From Atherix ibis (taxonomy: Eukaryota > Arthropoda > Insecta > Diptera > Athericidae): a stretch of 64,000 nucleotides of DNA. Made by a program: the position numbers and the translations under genes. The notes under the pieces are model-generated. The model was not told the DNA's origin. It did not search any database and saw only the letters and a program-made list of their open reading frames with translations. The stretch's first letter is position 1. Each line of letters begins with the position of its first letter. Below are positions 25,101 to 37,420 of the stretch, in pieces. Location of the stretch: positions 60,174,220 through 60,238,219 of the forward strand of contig OY282609.1 of the NCBI GenBank assembly GCA_958298945.1, written 5' to 3'.

Positions 25101-25257
25101 TATTCACTATTCGCTAACAGGTCACTTTTGTCAATTAATGCCATCATTTTTTATTCATACAGTCTGGAAATGAATTCATTTGAATTTGTTTGGAAAAAGT
25201 TCTTGAATTTTCAAAAGGAAACTACTTTTTTATATTTTTTATTGGAGCTAACATCCA
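22101..25257. other. Probable start of a long intron (or 3' UTR); no gene seen
   Basis: It begins with the donor GTAAGATTAAG. If the ORF instead stops at 22102-22104, an AATAAA at 22400-22405 could serve as the polyadenylation signal, about 300 bp downstream. The remainder is AT-rich and without coding motifs. A possible tRNA-derived repeat lies at 23190-23290. Confidence 0.55.
23190..23290 (-). repeat. Possible tRNA-derived SINE fragment
   Basis: On the minus strand there is a good RNA polymerase III B-box-like string, GAGTTCGAATCCAGG. The flanks CCTATG and CATAGG, about 60 bp apart, could pair as an acceptor stem. The presumed T-arm stem does not pair well and no D arm is evident, so this is not a functional tRNA gene. 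Chance similarity cannot be excluded. Confidence 0.3.
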
Positions 25258-25690
25258 TTGGTGTTACTTCCACTATTGAGACTTAATATGTTACTGATAA
25301 TTCTCTCGCAAGAGAATTGGGACTATATGGTAAACGAGCATGAAACTTTTTATAACGAGAAACAGCTAATTCACGTACGAAGATAAGTTTGATATGACGA
25401 TGAATGACAGTGTTACGAACATAATAAGAAGCATTCACAATCTTTCGAAGGATTTTCGACTGCATGGTTTTGATACGATGGATATTGGAAGAATTGGTAG
25501 AACCCCAGATTTCTAGTCTATGGGTCCAAACAGGTATAAATGGATAATTTGGTGTTAGTATTAAGCTTTGAACGTGAGATTAATAGTCTGCAAAGTTGTG
25601 TATATCGTCTGCTCATTTTGAAGACTTTTAGTCTCGTATGTAAGTTCCAGGTTAAGGTATAACCCTAAATGACGCACACGTTTTTTGACG
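25258..25690 (-). pseudogene. Jockey-like retrotransposon ORF2 fragment
   Basis: On the minus strand the reading goes from RVRHLGLYLNLELTYE (matching the RVxYLGxxLDRRLTW block after the polymerase active site) through VWTHRLEIWGSTNSSNIHRI to QSKILRKIVNASYYV and NTVIHRHIKLIFV. The order and spacing match the C-terminal third of jockey ORF2. Frameshifts and stops occur between the blocks. Similar blocks occur at 26762, 32806, 52180 and 52296, so one jockey-like family contributes several fragments here. Confidence 0.85.
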
Positions 25691-26761
25691 AATTACAAAC
25701 ACGGATATTATAGTTTACGAGATGACATAACCCGACGACGGGTAAAAGTTACATGATCACTTTTTTGTTCGCTTACTTTCATTCTCTTATTTGGAAAGAG
25801 TAAAAGTAAGCAAATTTCCCCAAAAGCTATTCCCTGAATATTAACAAAAACAAAAAAAAATACAATACAAATTTGATATTTTCAAAAAAAAAGGAATTAA
25901 TTTTCAAAAAAATCGATGAGATCTCGATTGGTTTTTTTGGTCCAGCTTATAAAACTGACCAATTCAGGATTCTATTCAAAATAGAATTTTGTAAAAATTT
26001 GGTCATTTTTTACAATACTACCTTAAAATTTTCACTGATTCAACTGAAAAGGGTGTATTTCCCCCATCGTAAATTTAAATTTTTACTTTTTTATGAAAAT
26101 TTTTTGATTTCTTATTTTTCTGTGTTTTCAGTCTTCCGATTATAAATCATTTAGGTTAATTCAACAAAAAGGACAAACACAAATTTGAATCTAAATTGAA
26201 GAAATATACACAGATTTTTCAAGATTGAGTGTTGAAGAAAATGTCATTTTTAAAGAAAAATTTAATGTTAAATGAAATTTTAATTAATTTTTTAATATGA
26301 AATTATATATATTATATAAATTACCTTTTGAAATTATAAATTTTTAAACAATTAAAATATACGCAAATTATTACTAAATTCATTTTTAATTCTGATTTCA
26401 TTTGCATTGTTGATTAAATTACGTTCATTCTTGTGCGAAAGGAGTAGTGTTTTCTTAGACATTTTTTATGTTTCTGATCCCTGGACTGCTATCGAAACTC
26501 AGAGAATGATTAACTTGGAATCTCCATGCACGACTGAAAAGATTGGAACTTGGCCGACGATACAGATAATTACTAATTTTATGCAACACATTATCTAAAC
26601 TATCGATAAATATTAAATTGCTAATTTACAACACAAAATAGTAAAACGACCATAGAGTAGCAGTGGGAAACACGGAAAAGATCACTTTCTTGTGATCTGA
26701 ACATAGATACAGTGCGTCTTATTCATTTATTATTTTGATATCTTTTTCTATTCTGTTCTTC

Positions 26762-26940
26762 TACAATCTATGCTGGAACCCATCTGGACTTACGTAGTTG
26801 AACTTTGAAGTTCAATCAAGTCTTCCAATTTCCGTCGAATCCAATTCTTACAGTGATGAATCTTGCATAAAATTGTCAAATGTCCTTTTTATGTGCCAAA
26901 TAATGTGATCCATCGCAACTTAAATGTTCTTTTGTTCATA
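26762..26940 (+). pseudogene. Jockey-like retrotransposon ORF2 fragment
   Basis: PIWTYVVEL is followed after a stop by SSIKSSNFRRIQFLQ, KILHKIVKCPFYVPN and NVIHRNLNV, the jockey block that starts KPIWTYGxELWGS. The Trp-Gly of the block is a stop codon here. It lies about 1.1 kb from the minus-strand copy of the same block at 25258, as an independent fragment. Confidence 0.8.
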
Positions 26941-28274
26941 AATTTGTTACGAAAATTTTCAGGCTCTCTTTTCAAAACATTTGAATCCTTTGCAATAAAT
27001 ATAAATTATGATTTTTTCATGTACCAAATTTACTATTTACTTGTTATAATTGTAAAAATGAAATAAAATTAAAAAAAAGATGAATTTTTAACTCTGGCGA
27101 TATATTTCCTGCAATCGAATTGATATAAAATTAATTTTATTTTATTTATAAAAAAAATTCTGAAAATTGATAGATTTGACAATTTTTTTATGAATATTTT
27201 TATCGAATGGATTTAACAAAATTTATTCCTAAAATTAAATTGATTGTGCTAGTTTTTATTAAGAACTTTTCTAAAAAAATTTCCTCGGCAGTAAAAGTGA
27301 ATTTCGTGCTTCGATGACGAAATTTTTTTTCCAGATTATCTGTGAGAGTTCTTTTATGCATTCTGTGATGTTTTGATGGCTCTCAAAATAGCTTTACAAA
27401 CACACTTCATTCACTTAAAGAAAAGAAATTTCATTCCTGATTAAAGAAAAAAAAGTATCTATATCACCAGAAAGAGATTTCGGAAGCTTAGTTCCAAAAG
27501 ATAAACGTGCATGGAACTCCGATTCCTAAATAGAATTGATATGAAAATAGAAACAATTGTTGATATTTTTAAAGGTATTTAATTATTGTATTTTTAGATT
27601 AATTTAAACAAATTTTTACTAATGGTATGAATTTTTTTGTGTGGAGAACCCGTAAAAGGTAGTATTTTTATGTCGGATCATTATTGGTTTGGATTGGTTA
27701 TGTATAGAGGTGACAAAAATAGGGTCTCTTTTTGACGGAAAGGCCATAATAACTTCCGTTTTGTAATGTTGATTTATTTTCGGGTTTTTCTTTTTAGATA
27801 TTTATGATGATAGAAAAAAGGAAGTGATCTCTATATTCAATGCATAAGAATATTTTAAGTTCAAAGTTACCATTTGACTATGAGTTTTATTAAGTTCAGA
27901 TTTTTTTTAATGAATAGATTCTTACCTTTAGGAAGGTAATAATCAGGATAGTAAAAAAATTAAAGCAATAATTATAGTTTATTTGTTTGTAAAACCTTTA
28001 TTAGTATTTTTTTTTCATAAAAGTTTCTTAGTTATTATACTTTAAAAGTATATTTTTAATTTGTGTTCTATGCTTAAAATTCTGATTTCGACAAAATATT
28101 TATTTCATTATATTTTCAAAATATTTATGCATTATATGCATAAAATATACTAAATTATTTATAATTGAAACTTTTTGCAGACCTCAATTTTTTGGAGTAA
28201 TTTAATTATTTAGATCTCCATTTATATAGGAATGAATTGGTATAAAAACACCCGAAAAATAAAAACTTAAAGTT

Positions 28275-28590
28275 CAGGCCAAAAAAGGCTATTATCATGC
28301 TGCCACCGTGCTCAGAATTTATAATAACTATCTTTCTATCTTCATTTGCAAAGAAATACTTGCCAATGACACTTTCAGATCAAAATGCATACCAGATACT
28401 TTTCACGGATACAATAGCCTCTCCACAATCATTTGTGGATTTTAAAAGCCCCATTTACTTAATGACGAACTCATCCCACTCGAAATTTTTTTTCGATCAA
28501 AATATTTCTCCAGAGCCTCATCGCTGAAGAAAATTTTATTCGAAAAATGAGCATCCAAAGCCTGTTGGTCCAACACCCAATCGGTGTAAC
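28275..28590 (-). pseudogene. IS630-like transposase remnant, central
   Basis: On the minus strand, SIWYAF and, after a stop, SESVIGKYFFANEDRKIVII correspond to the VWCGFWSGGIIGPYFFENEAG block and the VTVNxER segment after it of insect IS630-like transposases. It is highly diverged, with several stop codons. No terminal repeats are visible. Confidence 0.6.
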
Positions 28591-31163
28591 TTTTTACAAT
28601 TTAAATATGTTACTCGCTGATTAAATGATAGAAAATATAAAATGGCAAACCTTAAACTAAGCAAATATGTTCGACAGACATCAGATGACAATGCTATAGT
28701 TTCCCAACATACACTAAAGTATATTATAATTTTTGAGGAAGCACCTTGTCATATTTTATAATCTGAAAAATTCAATATAATCAATAAGAAACCAGAAAGT
28801 ATTTTTAAGGCTATAAAATAACAAAATTTACTTTTTAGTTCATTTGCCATTTATCTGCTTTTTATATAATTTTAATTAAAGCATTTTTAATATAAAAATT
28901 TCAAAAAAAATAAATTATAAAAAATTCAATGAAAATTCATTAAAATTACAAAATTCCAAAAACTTGTTATAATATAATGAGCTGCATGAACAAGTGCACT
29001 TTAATATCCGGTTTTGATTAAATGAATTTTTATTTTCAATCTGAATCAAATAGCAACGACCTGATTAGTAGTAAATTATTTTATAAAAAGAAAAAAAGTG
29101 TATTGACTTTTAATCAATAAGTTTTATTAAAATACTTTTATTGATAACAACATTTTTTGTATATTACCGAGAATTCAAGATAAGATATCATCGGCTTCAG
29201 ATACTGACGAAAATATTTTGTTTTCTTAAAGAAATCTTAAATTTTTTCAATATGCTTTTATACTAAAATTACTTAATGAATTTTTTATTAATAACAAATT
29301 AATATATTCTAATTTATTGTGTAATAAATTTGTTATCATTGAAAAATATGCACTCCTCATAACACGAGTAATAAAGAAAAAGATTTTGAGAATAGTCGCA
29401 ATATTTTTGATAATATAGAATGTCAAGGCTATCACCCCAATTCGAAAGCTATTTAAAATAATTACTATACGACATAATGGGGATCAGATATTAAATTAAT
29501 AATGATTAAAGCAAACATATATTAATAAAAATAATATAAGATTAATTGTAAAAGTACTGCTCCTAACTATTGAGTTTTGAAAAGAGTATTAGGTTTCCAA
29601 TGGAAGCAGTCGTCCGTTCTCATGTTGTGCGCGAAAGTTTTCGAAAAGTTTTACAAAAAAAAATCGAATTTCTTTTCGGCGTAGATACTTTGGCAAGTAT
29701 GGTCAGTCCAGTCAGTCAGTTTGTCCATCGTTTTTGTCTTCTTTGGAATTTATTTTTGGTTTAATGCCAACAAAATTGAGAGGTTCTTTCAATTTTATTC
29801 TATCAAATGGATTATATTTTACGAAAAAATCAAATAGAAATGCATGAATGAGAAAAAATAATTAATGGAGGAGTTCATCATTTAGAGTAAAAATTTCATA
29901 ATTTGTCTGGGTAGGATTTAAAGAAAAAAACTATAAACAACCAACCAACCACTATTACTACAAACACAAGTCAATCAACACAGTGGATATATGGCCAGCA
30001 AATACCAAATATTGACAATGTTGGCCTTGCTGGGTTTTATTCTTAAGTGAAGACCATAGAGACTATGTAGACTATAGAGAGTCCATTGGTTTAAGTATCA
30101 GTTGTCTGAAATGGAGGAGGATATTGGCTATAAAATTCTGTGCAAAATAATAACGTTGATGATGATGGTGATGGTGAATGATATTGGCGATAATAACGAC
30201 GATATAAAAGATATAGAAGGGATAGAAACGAGACTGTATTCACAGATAAATGCATGTTGGTAATAGCGATTATTGTGAAAATAAGAAATTGGAATTGATT
30301 GTTTCAGTGCTGTAGGTTAGAACTGTGGCGGTACATGGTTGGTTACATCAACTACGGTAAATGCGCAGATACTCGTATGTGGTCATGGTCAACAATGGTA
30401 GATGCAGAAATACGAATACTGATACTAGCAATTTGTATAGTCGAACGATACTCATTCACTCACTCACTTCAATCGAGCATACTACTTAATGGCCATTGTA
30501 CAGCTCTCATTGCATTTATGCAATTATGCATTATACCAGTACATTCCATTCTTAATTAAATGACGGAAATGCGGCAGTCTTTAGATTCGTAATGGTGAAA
30601 TGGCAAAATGGTGAAATGGGCAAAATAAAACGATTTTTTTTAAAGATACGGAGCCATGCAATATGAGATCATCCGAATTCAGAAAATGTAACAAGAATGG
30701 TAGCCGTTGGAATGATTCTATCGATTTGACTCAGTGCATCCGTAGATGGATCGTTGGCCAAATAACAGAAAGTCGTAACTGGATAGTGTATAGTATCTGT
30801 ACTTTGTCGAATCCATGAATGGATGGATAGATGCACTTAAAGTCGTACTCTTTTCCAATTGAGTTTATGGGATTGTTTTCTATCTGCACGCAATATGAGT
30901 ACTCCGCAATAAGAATAGTGCACTTCTTCGATTAATAACAGTGCATTATTATTAATACTAATAAGAGTGAATTTTTATTTCTGATTATTTTATTACTTCT
31001 TTTTCCATCAGTTTGTCTAGTTGGTATCGGTGATTTCTAATTTAAATCCAACATTCGTTAGATTTAGGTAATAGCAATAATAGAAAACCAAGAAGTGGTT
31101 GATTAGAAATTGAAGTGAATAACCAAATAATTTTCTTTCCCAAATCCAACATGCTAACCAATA
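28591..31163. other. No recognisable gene
   Basis: AT-rich, with a degenerate (GAT)n patch around 30155-30215 and AAC-rich repeats near 29930-29960. The small ORFs at 29570 and 30299 show no motif. Confidence 0.55.
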
Positions 31164-32047
31164 GGGTTTTTTTTCTAAAAGGAGTTATATGATTTCTTTT
31201 TTTAAAAAAACACACTAATTGTTAAGGAAATTCAAAAGTTTTTTATTTAATGTGAAGTACAATTGATACAATTAAGTTTTGAATAAAACGTCATTCAAAT
31301 GGCCTCCACGACTTCTTTTGCAGGAACGAATTCGATAAACCCAATTTTCGAGCACTTTTTCCACTAAATCAAGTCGTATGTCATGAATAGCACGTTCAAT
31401 ATTGACTTCTAAAGCTTGAAGAGAGTCTGGTTTATTGCTAAAGATCAGTGACTTCAAATAACCCCACAAGAAATAGTCTAATGGTGTTAAATCACAACTT
31501 CTTGAAATAATCGAATCTCTAAACTTTTCTCGCAATAATTCGGTTGTTGCACGTGCTGTGTGGCACGTAGCCCCGTATTGTTGGAACTAGATGTTGTCAA
31601 GATCAACTTCTTCCAATTTTGGCCATAAAAAGTTGGTTATCATCAATCTATACCGCGCTCTCCATTGACAGTAACGCTGTTACCAGCTTCATTTGGAAAG
31701 GAGTAAGGACCGATGATTCCACCAGACCAAAAACCACACCAAACTGTCAATTTACGTGAATGTAATGGGTGTTCATGAATAATTTGTGGATTTTCTTTGC
31801 ACCAGAATCGACTGTTTTGTTTACTTACCGCACCACTCAGATGAAAGTGAGCGCACGAAAAGTTGCAATTGGAGAACGATTAATTTGATAATAAAATTGA
31901 ATAATTTGTAAACGTTGTTCGTGCGTATATCTCTCCATGATGAAATTGTAAACATTACTGAATACAATGGAAAAAAAGACAGATCATGACATATTACAAA
32001 TGGCCGAAACGTCACATAGAAATCATATCACTCTTATTGGAAAACCC
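31164..32047 (-). mobile_element. IS630-like transposon with terminal repeats and internal deletion
   Basis: The element is flanked by TA at both ends. Left end GGGTTTTTTTTCTAAAAGG and right end (inverted) GGGTTTTCCAATAAGAGTG form imperfect inverted repeats that extend into a shared GATATGATTTC-type motif. On the minus strand the transposase starts MERYTHEQRLQIIQFYYQ, jumps from ATFRAL straight to HLSGAVSKQNSRFW, and continues through VWCGFWSGGIIGPYSF, CHTARATTELLREKF and SCDLTPLDYFLWGYLKS to GHLNDVLFK. The deletion removes most of the DNA-binding region and the first catalytic Asp. The second Asp (QQDGATCH in relatives) is Tyr. It is inactive. A second copy with the same deletion is at 61905. 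Confidence 0.9.
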
Positions 32048-32129
32048 TATACTAAACGTCCTAATATCTTTGAATACTTTATTAGAAGTCCTTCAATTAC
32101 CTTTAATTTGAGATTTAAACTCTGCTCAT

Positions 32130-32760
32130 ATTATTATTATATTCCATTTGATTCTAATATTATAGTATGTTTTGCTAAACTCTGCAAAATAAGCCTCAGT
32201 TTCGGCTATACTTTCAAAATGGGACGCAAAAAACAGTAGTCGTACCCTTTCCTGCCGATTAAACGGTTTTTGCTTTCTTTGGTCTGAACTTTTTGGTTGA
32301 CTGAGAGGTCTGGACTATTATTTTCACTGAACTTTGAATTGCATATAAAAATGCTCCATTTATGTCCTTACACGATCACGTATCTGGTCAGGTGTTAGCA
32401 AACGCGACAGCCATCTCACCAATAGCTTTCTCATATCCAAAATTTCATGTAAAATATTGCCTACACGTTCTTTTCAGATGTTTACCATGTCAGCTATCTC
32501 ATACATTTTTCTTCGTTGTTCTTTAAAAACGATATTATAGATTTTATTAATCATTTCTTGGGAGGTGACCTAAGTTGGATGTCCTGTGCGCTCGGCGTCA
32601 TTTATACGATGGTCAGAAGTCTTAAAAAAAAATATCATTTTGCTGATATCAGCAACATTTTTTGCATTTATCACCGACTTTTCAGACTACACTCGTATTT
32701 CACTCTTTACCAAAATTCACCACCCCTTTATACCTTAATGAGAACATGATTCCGCAATGT
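32130..32760 (-). pseudogene. Mariner transposase remnant (another subfamily)
   Basis: On the minus strand the N-terminal part reads DAERTGHPT, EMINKIYNIVFK, MYEIADMVNI and ERVGNILHEILDMRKLLVRW, then LLTPDQI, a mariner helix-turn-helix and linker (SRLLTPDQ replacing the usual PRLLTPDQ). The catalytic core is deleted, and the C-terminal ESIAETEAYFAEFSKTYY follows after a short spacer. It differs in sequence from mariner families A and B in this window. It starts right next to the IS630-like element that ends at 32047. Confidence 0.75.
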
Positions 32761-32805
32761 GCTTAAGTTCGTGACTTCAGACTTTACCTAGACAATAAGT
32801 TATTC

Positions 32806-32965
32806 TAGGACCCACATACTAGACTAAACAGACTTGAAAATAACAGACGTTATCGACAACTATATAGACTATTGGACATCCGTTCAAAACTAATAATAAA
32901 TGGTGAACTTTTAATATACAACTCAATTATAAAACCAATTTGGACTTATGGAATTGAACTTTGCG
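32806..32965 (+). pseudogene. Jockey-like retrotransposon ORF2 fragment
   Basis: The frame reads PHTRLNRLENNRRYRQLYRL and then NSIIKPIWTYGIELCG, the jockey ORF2 segment after the polymerase domain (KPIWTYGxELWG). The Trp of ELWG is Cys here and a stop follows. It appears cut off at about 32965 by a minus-strand mariner remnant. Confidence 0.82.
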
Positions 32966-33125
32966 GTTAAAGATCCCTTGCAACTTAATATTAACTTTGT
33001 TCATAATCTGTGTACTTCGCTTTACCAAGAAAATTTCATTCCCGTTTATCAATTCGTAAAAGATCTTTCCTCTACTACCATCCCAAAAAACGCCTATCGT
33101 TAGACGATTAACTTCCACTTTATTT
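32966..33125 (-). pseudogene. Short mariner transposase remnant, catalytic-domain piece
   Basis: On the minus strand, VFWDGSRGKIFYELINGNEI, STQIMNKVNIKLQ and FNRKVQF correspond to the WWDxxGxIYYELLxxGxTI, QLxxLNxxL and NRKGVxFHHD blocks of mariner transposases. The region with the second catalytic Asp is cut off by the jockey fragment. It is too short to place in a subfamily. Confidence 0.6.
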
Positions 33126-34229
33126 CTTCACGATATTGTGAATTAGTTGCAGACATAGAATAAAAAAATGAAATAATCTTGAGTTTGACGAATGCACCCC
33201 AACTACGAATAAAACGAATAAAATGCACAATAGACGAAGGAGTATTCACTTCAACCAATTTTCTTCGAAAGTATCCATTCTCTAGCGAATATTTCGAAAG
33301 TAGTTCATTTCGGATAATAGTAGCCGATTTCAGATAATCAGATAATACCAACTCTTTGGTTCCGAATGCTTTTTATTCCATGAAACCATTAATTTTATGT
33401 CTACCATATTCATTTGATATTCATAAAATTAGGTAGAACCAAATTACATTTTCATTATATTAGGTTTTTGCGTATTTTTTCCTTCTAATTTATCTATCAC
33501 CTCTCCGAGACTGAGTGGATTTTTTATTTCGTAAAATGAACACGATTCCGCCGATACTACCTGTGTCAGATGAGGTCATCACTGGATGGTTTCTTAGAAA
33601 AATCTCCATCTTATTGAAAGTCTTTAAAATCGAGGAAAAAAACCACCAAGTTTCTGTGACGTAATTTTATATAAATGAGGTTTTCATGATTCAATGATTT
33701 TTATTTCCTATGACATAAGTCAAACCGTAAAAGTGTAGGTGGAGCTTTTGCTAAAACTATAATTAAAATAAAGGTTTTTTTTTGTAAGTGTTAGTTAAAA
33801 ACTTTTAGTTTTGATGTTTTCTTTTTAAAATTTTCAATGGTTGATTTTTTACCTAAAAGTCTTTAAATAATATTTTTTACATTCTCACACCTAAAACATA
33901 AATTATTAAATTAATCAATAAGAATTGGTTGTTAATCGGCAGTTTCTGTTTAAATTTTAGATTTGAAAATCTTAATAAAAAGTCAGTTTATTGACTTGCA
34001 AATAATTCTGGTTAACTGAATTTCTTGTTAATTAGGAGAAAGCCAAATTTCGATTAAAATCTGTGAAAATTCGATTGACATATTTTTGAATTAAATATGT
34101 TCATACCCTTTTTATAGAATGGAGCCATAGAAAATAATATTATTGAAATGGCTGGCACGAGACTTCTTGCATAACTTGATCCTTTTAAGGTAATTTTTGA
34201 TGGTTTTTTATACAAATTTTCGAGCTGTA

Positions 34230-34390
34230 ATTCCTATAGGAGGAAAATTGACAACATCAAATATCGAAATTACGCGTCCTGTGAGTTGTTCGCTCAATGA
34301 AGCCAAGATTTTTTGTTTTGTGTGGCTTGTTGAAACCGCATCTGATCCAAGTTGTATAGCTAGGCCGATTCTGGTGCACTTTAAAAAAAA
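34230..34390 (-). pseudogene. IS630-like transposase remnant
   Basis: On the minus strand SDAVSTSHTKQKILASLSEQ is followed by GRVISIFDVVNFPP. This lines up with the QDGATCHTARETIxLLxEKF and GRVISRxGDVNWPPR segments of insect IS630-like transposases. Identity is low but the order and spacing fit. The catalytic Asp is at the expected place (SDA for QDG). Confidence 0.55.
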
Positions 34391-34676
34391 TTATTCTCAA
34401 TTTCATCCTGCGTATTTTTGGAAAAATTCAGAAACAACACAAATTTTATCATTTGTTAATGAGATTTTATTTACATTTTTAAAAAGAGTGTTTAAGTTTC
34501 TAGATTACCGCACCGCAAAAAATTTAATAATTTCTAATCTATTAACTTGTAAAAATTTTCAGTTAAATATTGCAGAAAGCGCATAAAGTCAAAGGAAAGC
34601 TCAGAAATAGTTTCCTGTGATTTGTGAAATTCTTTTTTCTAAAGTAAACATTTATTTTCCTTGTGCTCTGATTTAG

Positions 34677-34740
34677 AGACATTTGGAACGTCTATGTCTA
34701 GTGCATAGTGGTCCTGCGTTCAAACCCAGCCCAAATGTCT
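34677..34740 (+). repeat. tRNA-like cloverleaf remnant or SINE head
   Basis: A 10-base stem (AGACATTTGG at 34677-34686, CCAAATGTCT at 34731-34740) pairs perfectly, and within it is a B-box-like GCGTTCAAACCC. The T-arm stem pairs at four of five positions. At 64 bases it is shorter than a tRNA and no A box or anticodon arm is convincing, so a tRNA pseudogene or SINE is more likely than a working gene. Confidence 0.35.
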
Positions 34741-36339
34741 TTAAGTTGACGTCAAATGACCTCAGACGTCGTGGCGCCAGGAATTTACTATAAAGCAAAG
34801 AAAATATTTTTTCTGTAAATCTTTTTCGCTGTCTTCAATATTACAAATTATATGAATTTCTTTCGTAATCTTTTTAATGTGCATTTTTTTTTTTAATTAC
34901 ACTATTTTTAAATAACCTACAAGATCAGGTGATTGGCAATTGATTCTCTACTTAAATTCCAGTTAGCTTAGCTAATTTCTGTTGAAGATATTGTAGATCG
35001 ATCGTTAACTATTTTTAACAAATCCTCATGCTTTTTTAGAAGCGGTAAATGATGTTCTTAAGAACAAAACCCACAAAAAAGTTATTATTAAGAAATGACA
35101 GGAAAAAATGAATGATACGCTACACCATCATCTAAACCACTAAATCCACCATATACGAATTATGTTCGGCTCCGTTCTTTTCGATTCTTAGGTGTTTTCA
35201 GATAAATTTTCCGCTAATAACACAAGACCATCAATCAACATGTGGATTCCTCGCAGTTTTAATGATTAATTGATTCGAATAATTTTCTTCTCTTTACAAG
35301 CTCCTCTCTTACATTTAACTGTTAATTATAATCCCTTATATAATCTACTACCATTTATAATTTGTACATTGGAAATTTTTTTGCTACTTTAAGATACCAA
35401 CAGAAAAAAAATATGCAACGAAATTGACAGAAAAATCGGAGTTCTTTCCAGACATCTTTGCTAATTGAAAAGCTTTTATACACGTAGTCCGTATGTTATA
35501 AGTACGGACGTACGTATGTACATACGTAAATTGTAACTTTCAAGAAATACACGTGCTAGTATTAAAAAATTCAATAGTCTATTTGTGCTTGAAAATAAGT
35601 TTAGGTGAGAATAATCGTGTCTGGTTAAGCGAATAGCAACGGAAATTTCGCATAAAAAAATATCAAACAAATAAAAAAGAAAACAAACAGCAGAGGTGAA
35701 AAAATTAAGCATGCCTATTGTGAGTTTAATTTATTCCGAATGGAAAAATAAAATTAGCAATACTAATTAGAAATACGTACGTATTCACTTACAAACTAGT
35801 TTCGAATATATGTTCTCTTGGTTTATGGACGATAGTTTTGAATGCATTTATATTTACCTATTGTGCTTCAATTGTTTCACTTCCAAGTATGTAATATTGG
35901 AAGCAGCCATTGAAGAAATTCCAAATTCCGAATACACAAGGAAGTTCCGATTATTCGTACTTGTTTTCTTAAGTGTACAGTCTTTATAATCAAAGAAACT
36001 TGAAATATTTCGAAAACTTTAAAGTTCTATATAAAAATAACAAATCACAAAGTGATAACAGAAATAAAATTAAAGGATAAAAAATACGAAAATTCCTAAT
36101 GATAGCAAAATACGACTGATACGAGTTACGAAACGTTACTGATAACAGTGGGTCATCAGATTAGTCGTAGAGAGACCTCGAAATGAGGCGATGTTTTATT
36201 TTATTTTCATTTGAATCGATTTTCAGTACTTTTCCTTTTTTTGTTAACGAAATGTAAAGCATAGCAGTGTGAATTGTACGATTCCAAAATGAATCGTTTA
36301 AATAAAAAATTTATATCATGTACGATATTAAAGATTAAA

Positions 36340-36700
36340 ATACAGAGAAATTCGAATACTATTGTTCATAAGTTCACCTGGGAAGTACTGTATCATCTCT
36401 GAAGTTAAAGACATAATACAACAAGTACCAAACAATTCCACACAATGGCCAAACATGGAAATATTATTTTGCTCAACAAGCATTGCGGAATTTCTGGGCA
36501 AGGAAACTTTTCGTAATTCGGATTGGACATACCGCACTTATCCATGCTTTCCTTTTCGTTAACCAACCTCGTCCTACATGCCATTCCAGTGGTTTTTAAC
36601 TTGCTATATCTCATATCATAAACGAATGCCACCTAATCCATAATTTCTTTTTGAATAGGACTTCTTCTATTGCTTCTAAGTCCTCACTTTACTTTTCTAA
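36340..36700 (+). pseudogene. Non-LTR retrotransposon ORF2 C-terminal fragment (jockey/I-like)
   Basis: One frame reads RIGHTAYLHAFLFVNQPRPT and then CHSSGF, with AISHIINECHLIHNFF and LNRTSSIA after a stop. This matches the C-terminal segment LTRLRIGHTxLTHxYLL...PxCxxC...TVEHILxxC of jockey/I-type ORF2. The second Cys of the finger is missing. The upstream part (34-base frameshifts) is less certain. Confidence 0.68.
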
Positions 36701-36732
36701 AATATTCTTATTTGCTCCACCAAATTTAACTA

Positions 36733-37420
36733 TTGGGTTGTCAAGAAAGTAATTTCGTTGTTTCCCAACAGAGGACTTAATTGTACAATATTTTTTCACA
36801 ACCAACTTCACAGCCACATGCACATAATCATATGTATTTTGACAGCTGACATAGCAAGGCTTGCTCGATTGATTCAGCACAATAGTTTTTGGTTGATACC
36901 CTTTTAAATATGTAAAGTGAAAAACAGCATTTTCGGCATATTTTACTTTTTTACTATAGAAAAGATAAAAATGCTGTTCAAGCAAGAAAAATATTATCCG
37001 ATGTGTGTGGAGAAGATGTGTTAAATGAGCGCCAGTGCCAAAATTGGTTTGCAAAATTTCGATCCGGCAACTTTTATCTCGAAGATGCCTTCACGTTCTG
37101 AAGGGCCAGTTGAAGCTGATGGAGACACAATAAAGGCCTTAATTGTTGCAAACCGGCTGAGAGATTAAATTTATCGAATACGACCGTTCATAATCATTTG
37201 AAACGGCTAGCTTGACATATGGGTTCCTCATCTTCTTATGGAAAAAAATTTGTGCCGTCGTATTGACGTTTGTGATATGCTTTTCAAACGCCTAGAAAAT
37301 GATCCATTTGCTTCTCAAACGCGCAAAAGATCCTTGAGTAGAGAAGATGAACTGGCTCAAAGCACTTCGAAAGCCAATATTTATCAAAATTCTTTGCATT
37401 TTATAAAGAATTCTTAAAAA
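36733..37420 (+). mobile_element. Mariner-like transposon remnant (family C), 5' half
   Basis: After a TA, the element opens with TTGGGTTGTCAAGAAAGTAA, a typical mariner terminal repeat. The inverse of a closely related repeat ends the element at 62819-63183 (ACTTTCCGAACTACCCAA). The transposase N-terminal half follows (next entry). Downstream of about 37420 no mariner protein can be read, and the 3' terminal repeat is not found. Confidence 0.85.
36910..37420 (+). pseudogene. Mariner family C transposase, N-terminal pseudogene
   Basis: The ATG at 36910 is followed immediately by TAA, where the 62819 copy has a sense codon. The frame continues SEKQHFRHILLFYYRKDKNA, VQARKILSDV and CQNWFAKFRSGNFYLEDA, the first helix-turn-helix with its WFxKFRSGDF hallmark. 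Further on TVHNHLKRLA and, in another frame, CDMLFKRLENDPF are recognisable. Several stops and indels disrupt it and the catalytic domain is missing. Confidence 0.82.

Noticed and set aside
34197..34586. 129-codon plus-strand ORF
   Set aside because: The left part is antisense to an IS630-like remnant and the rest is Phe/Leu/Asn-rich, as expected by chance.
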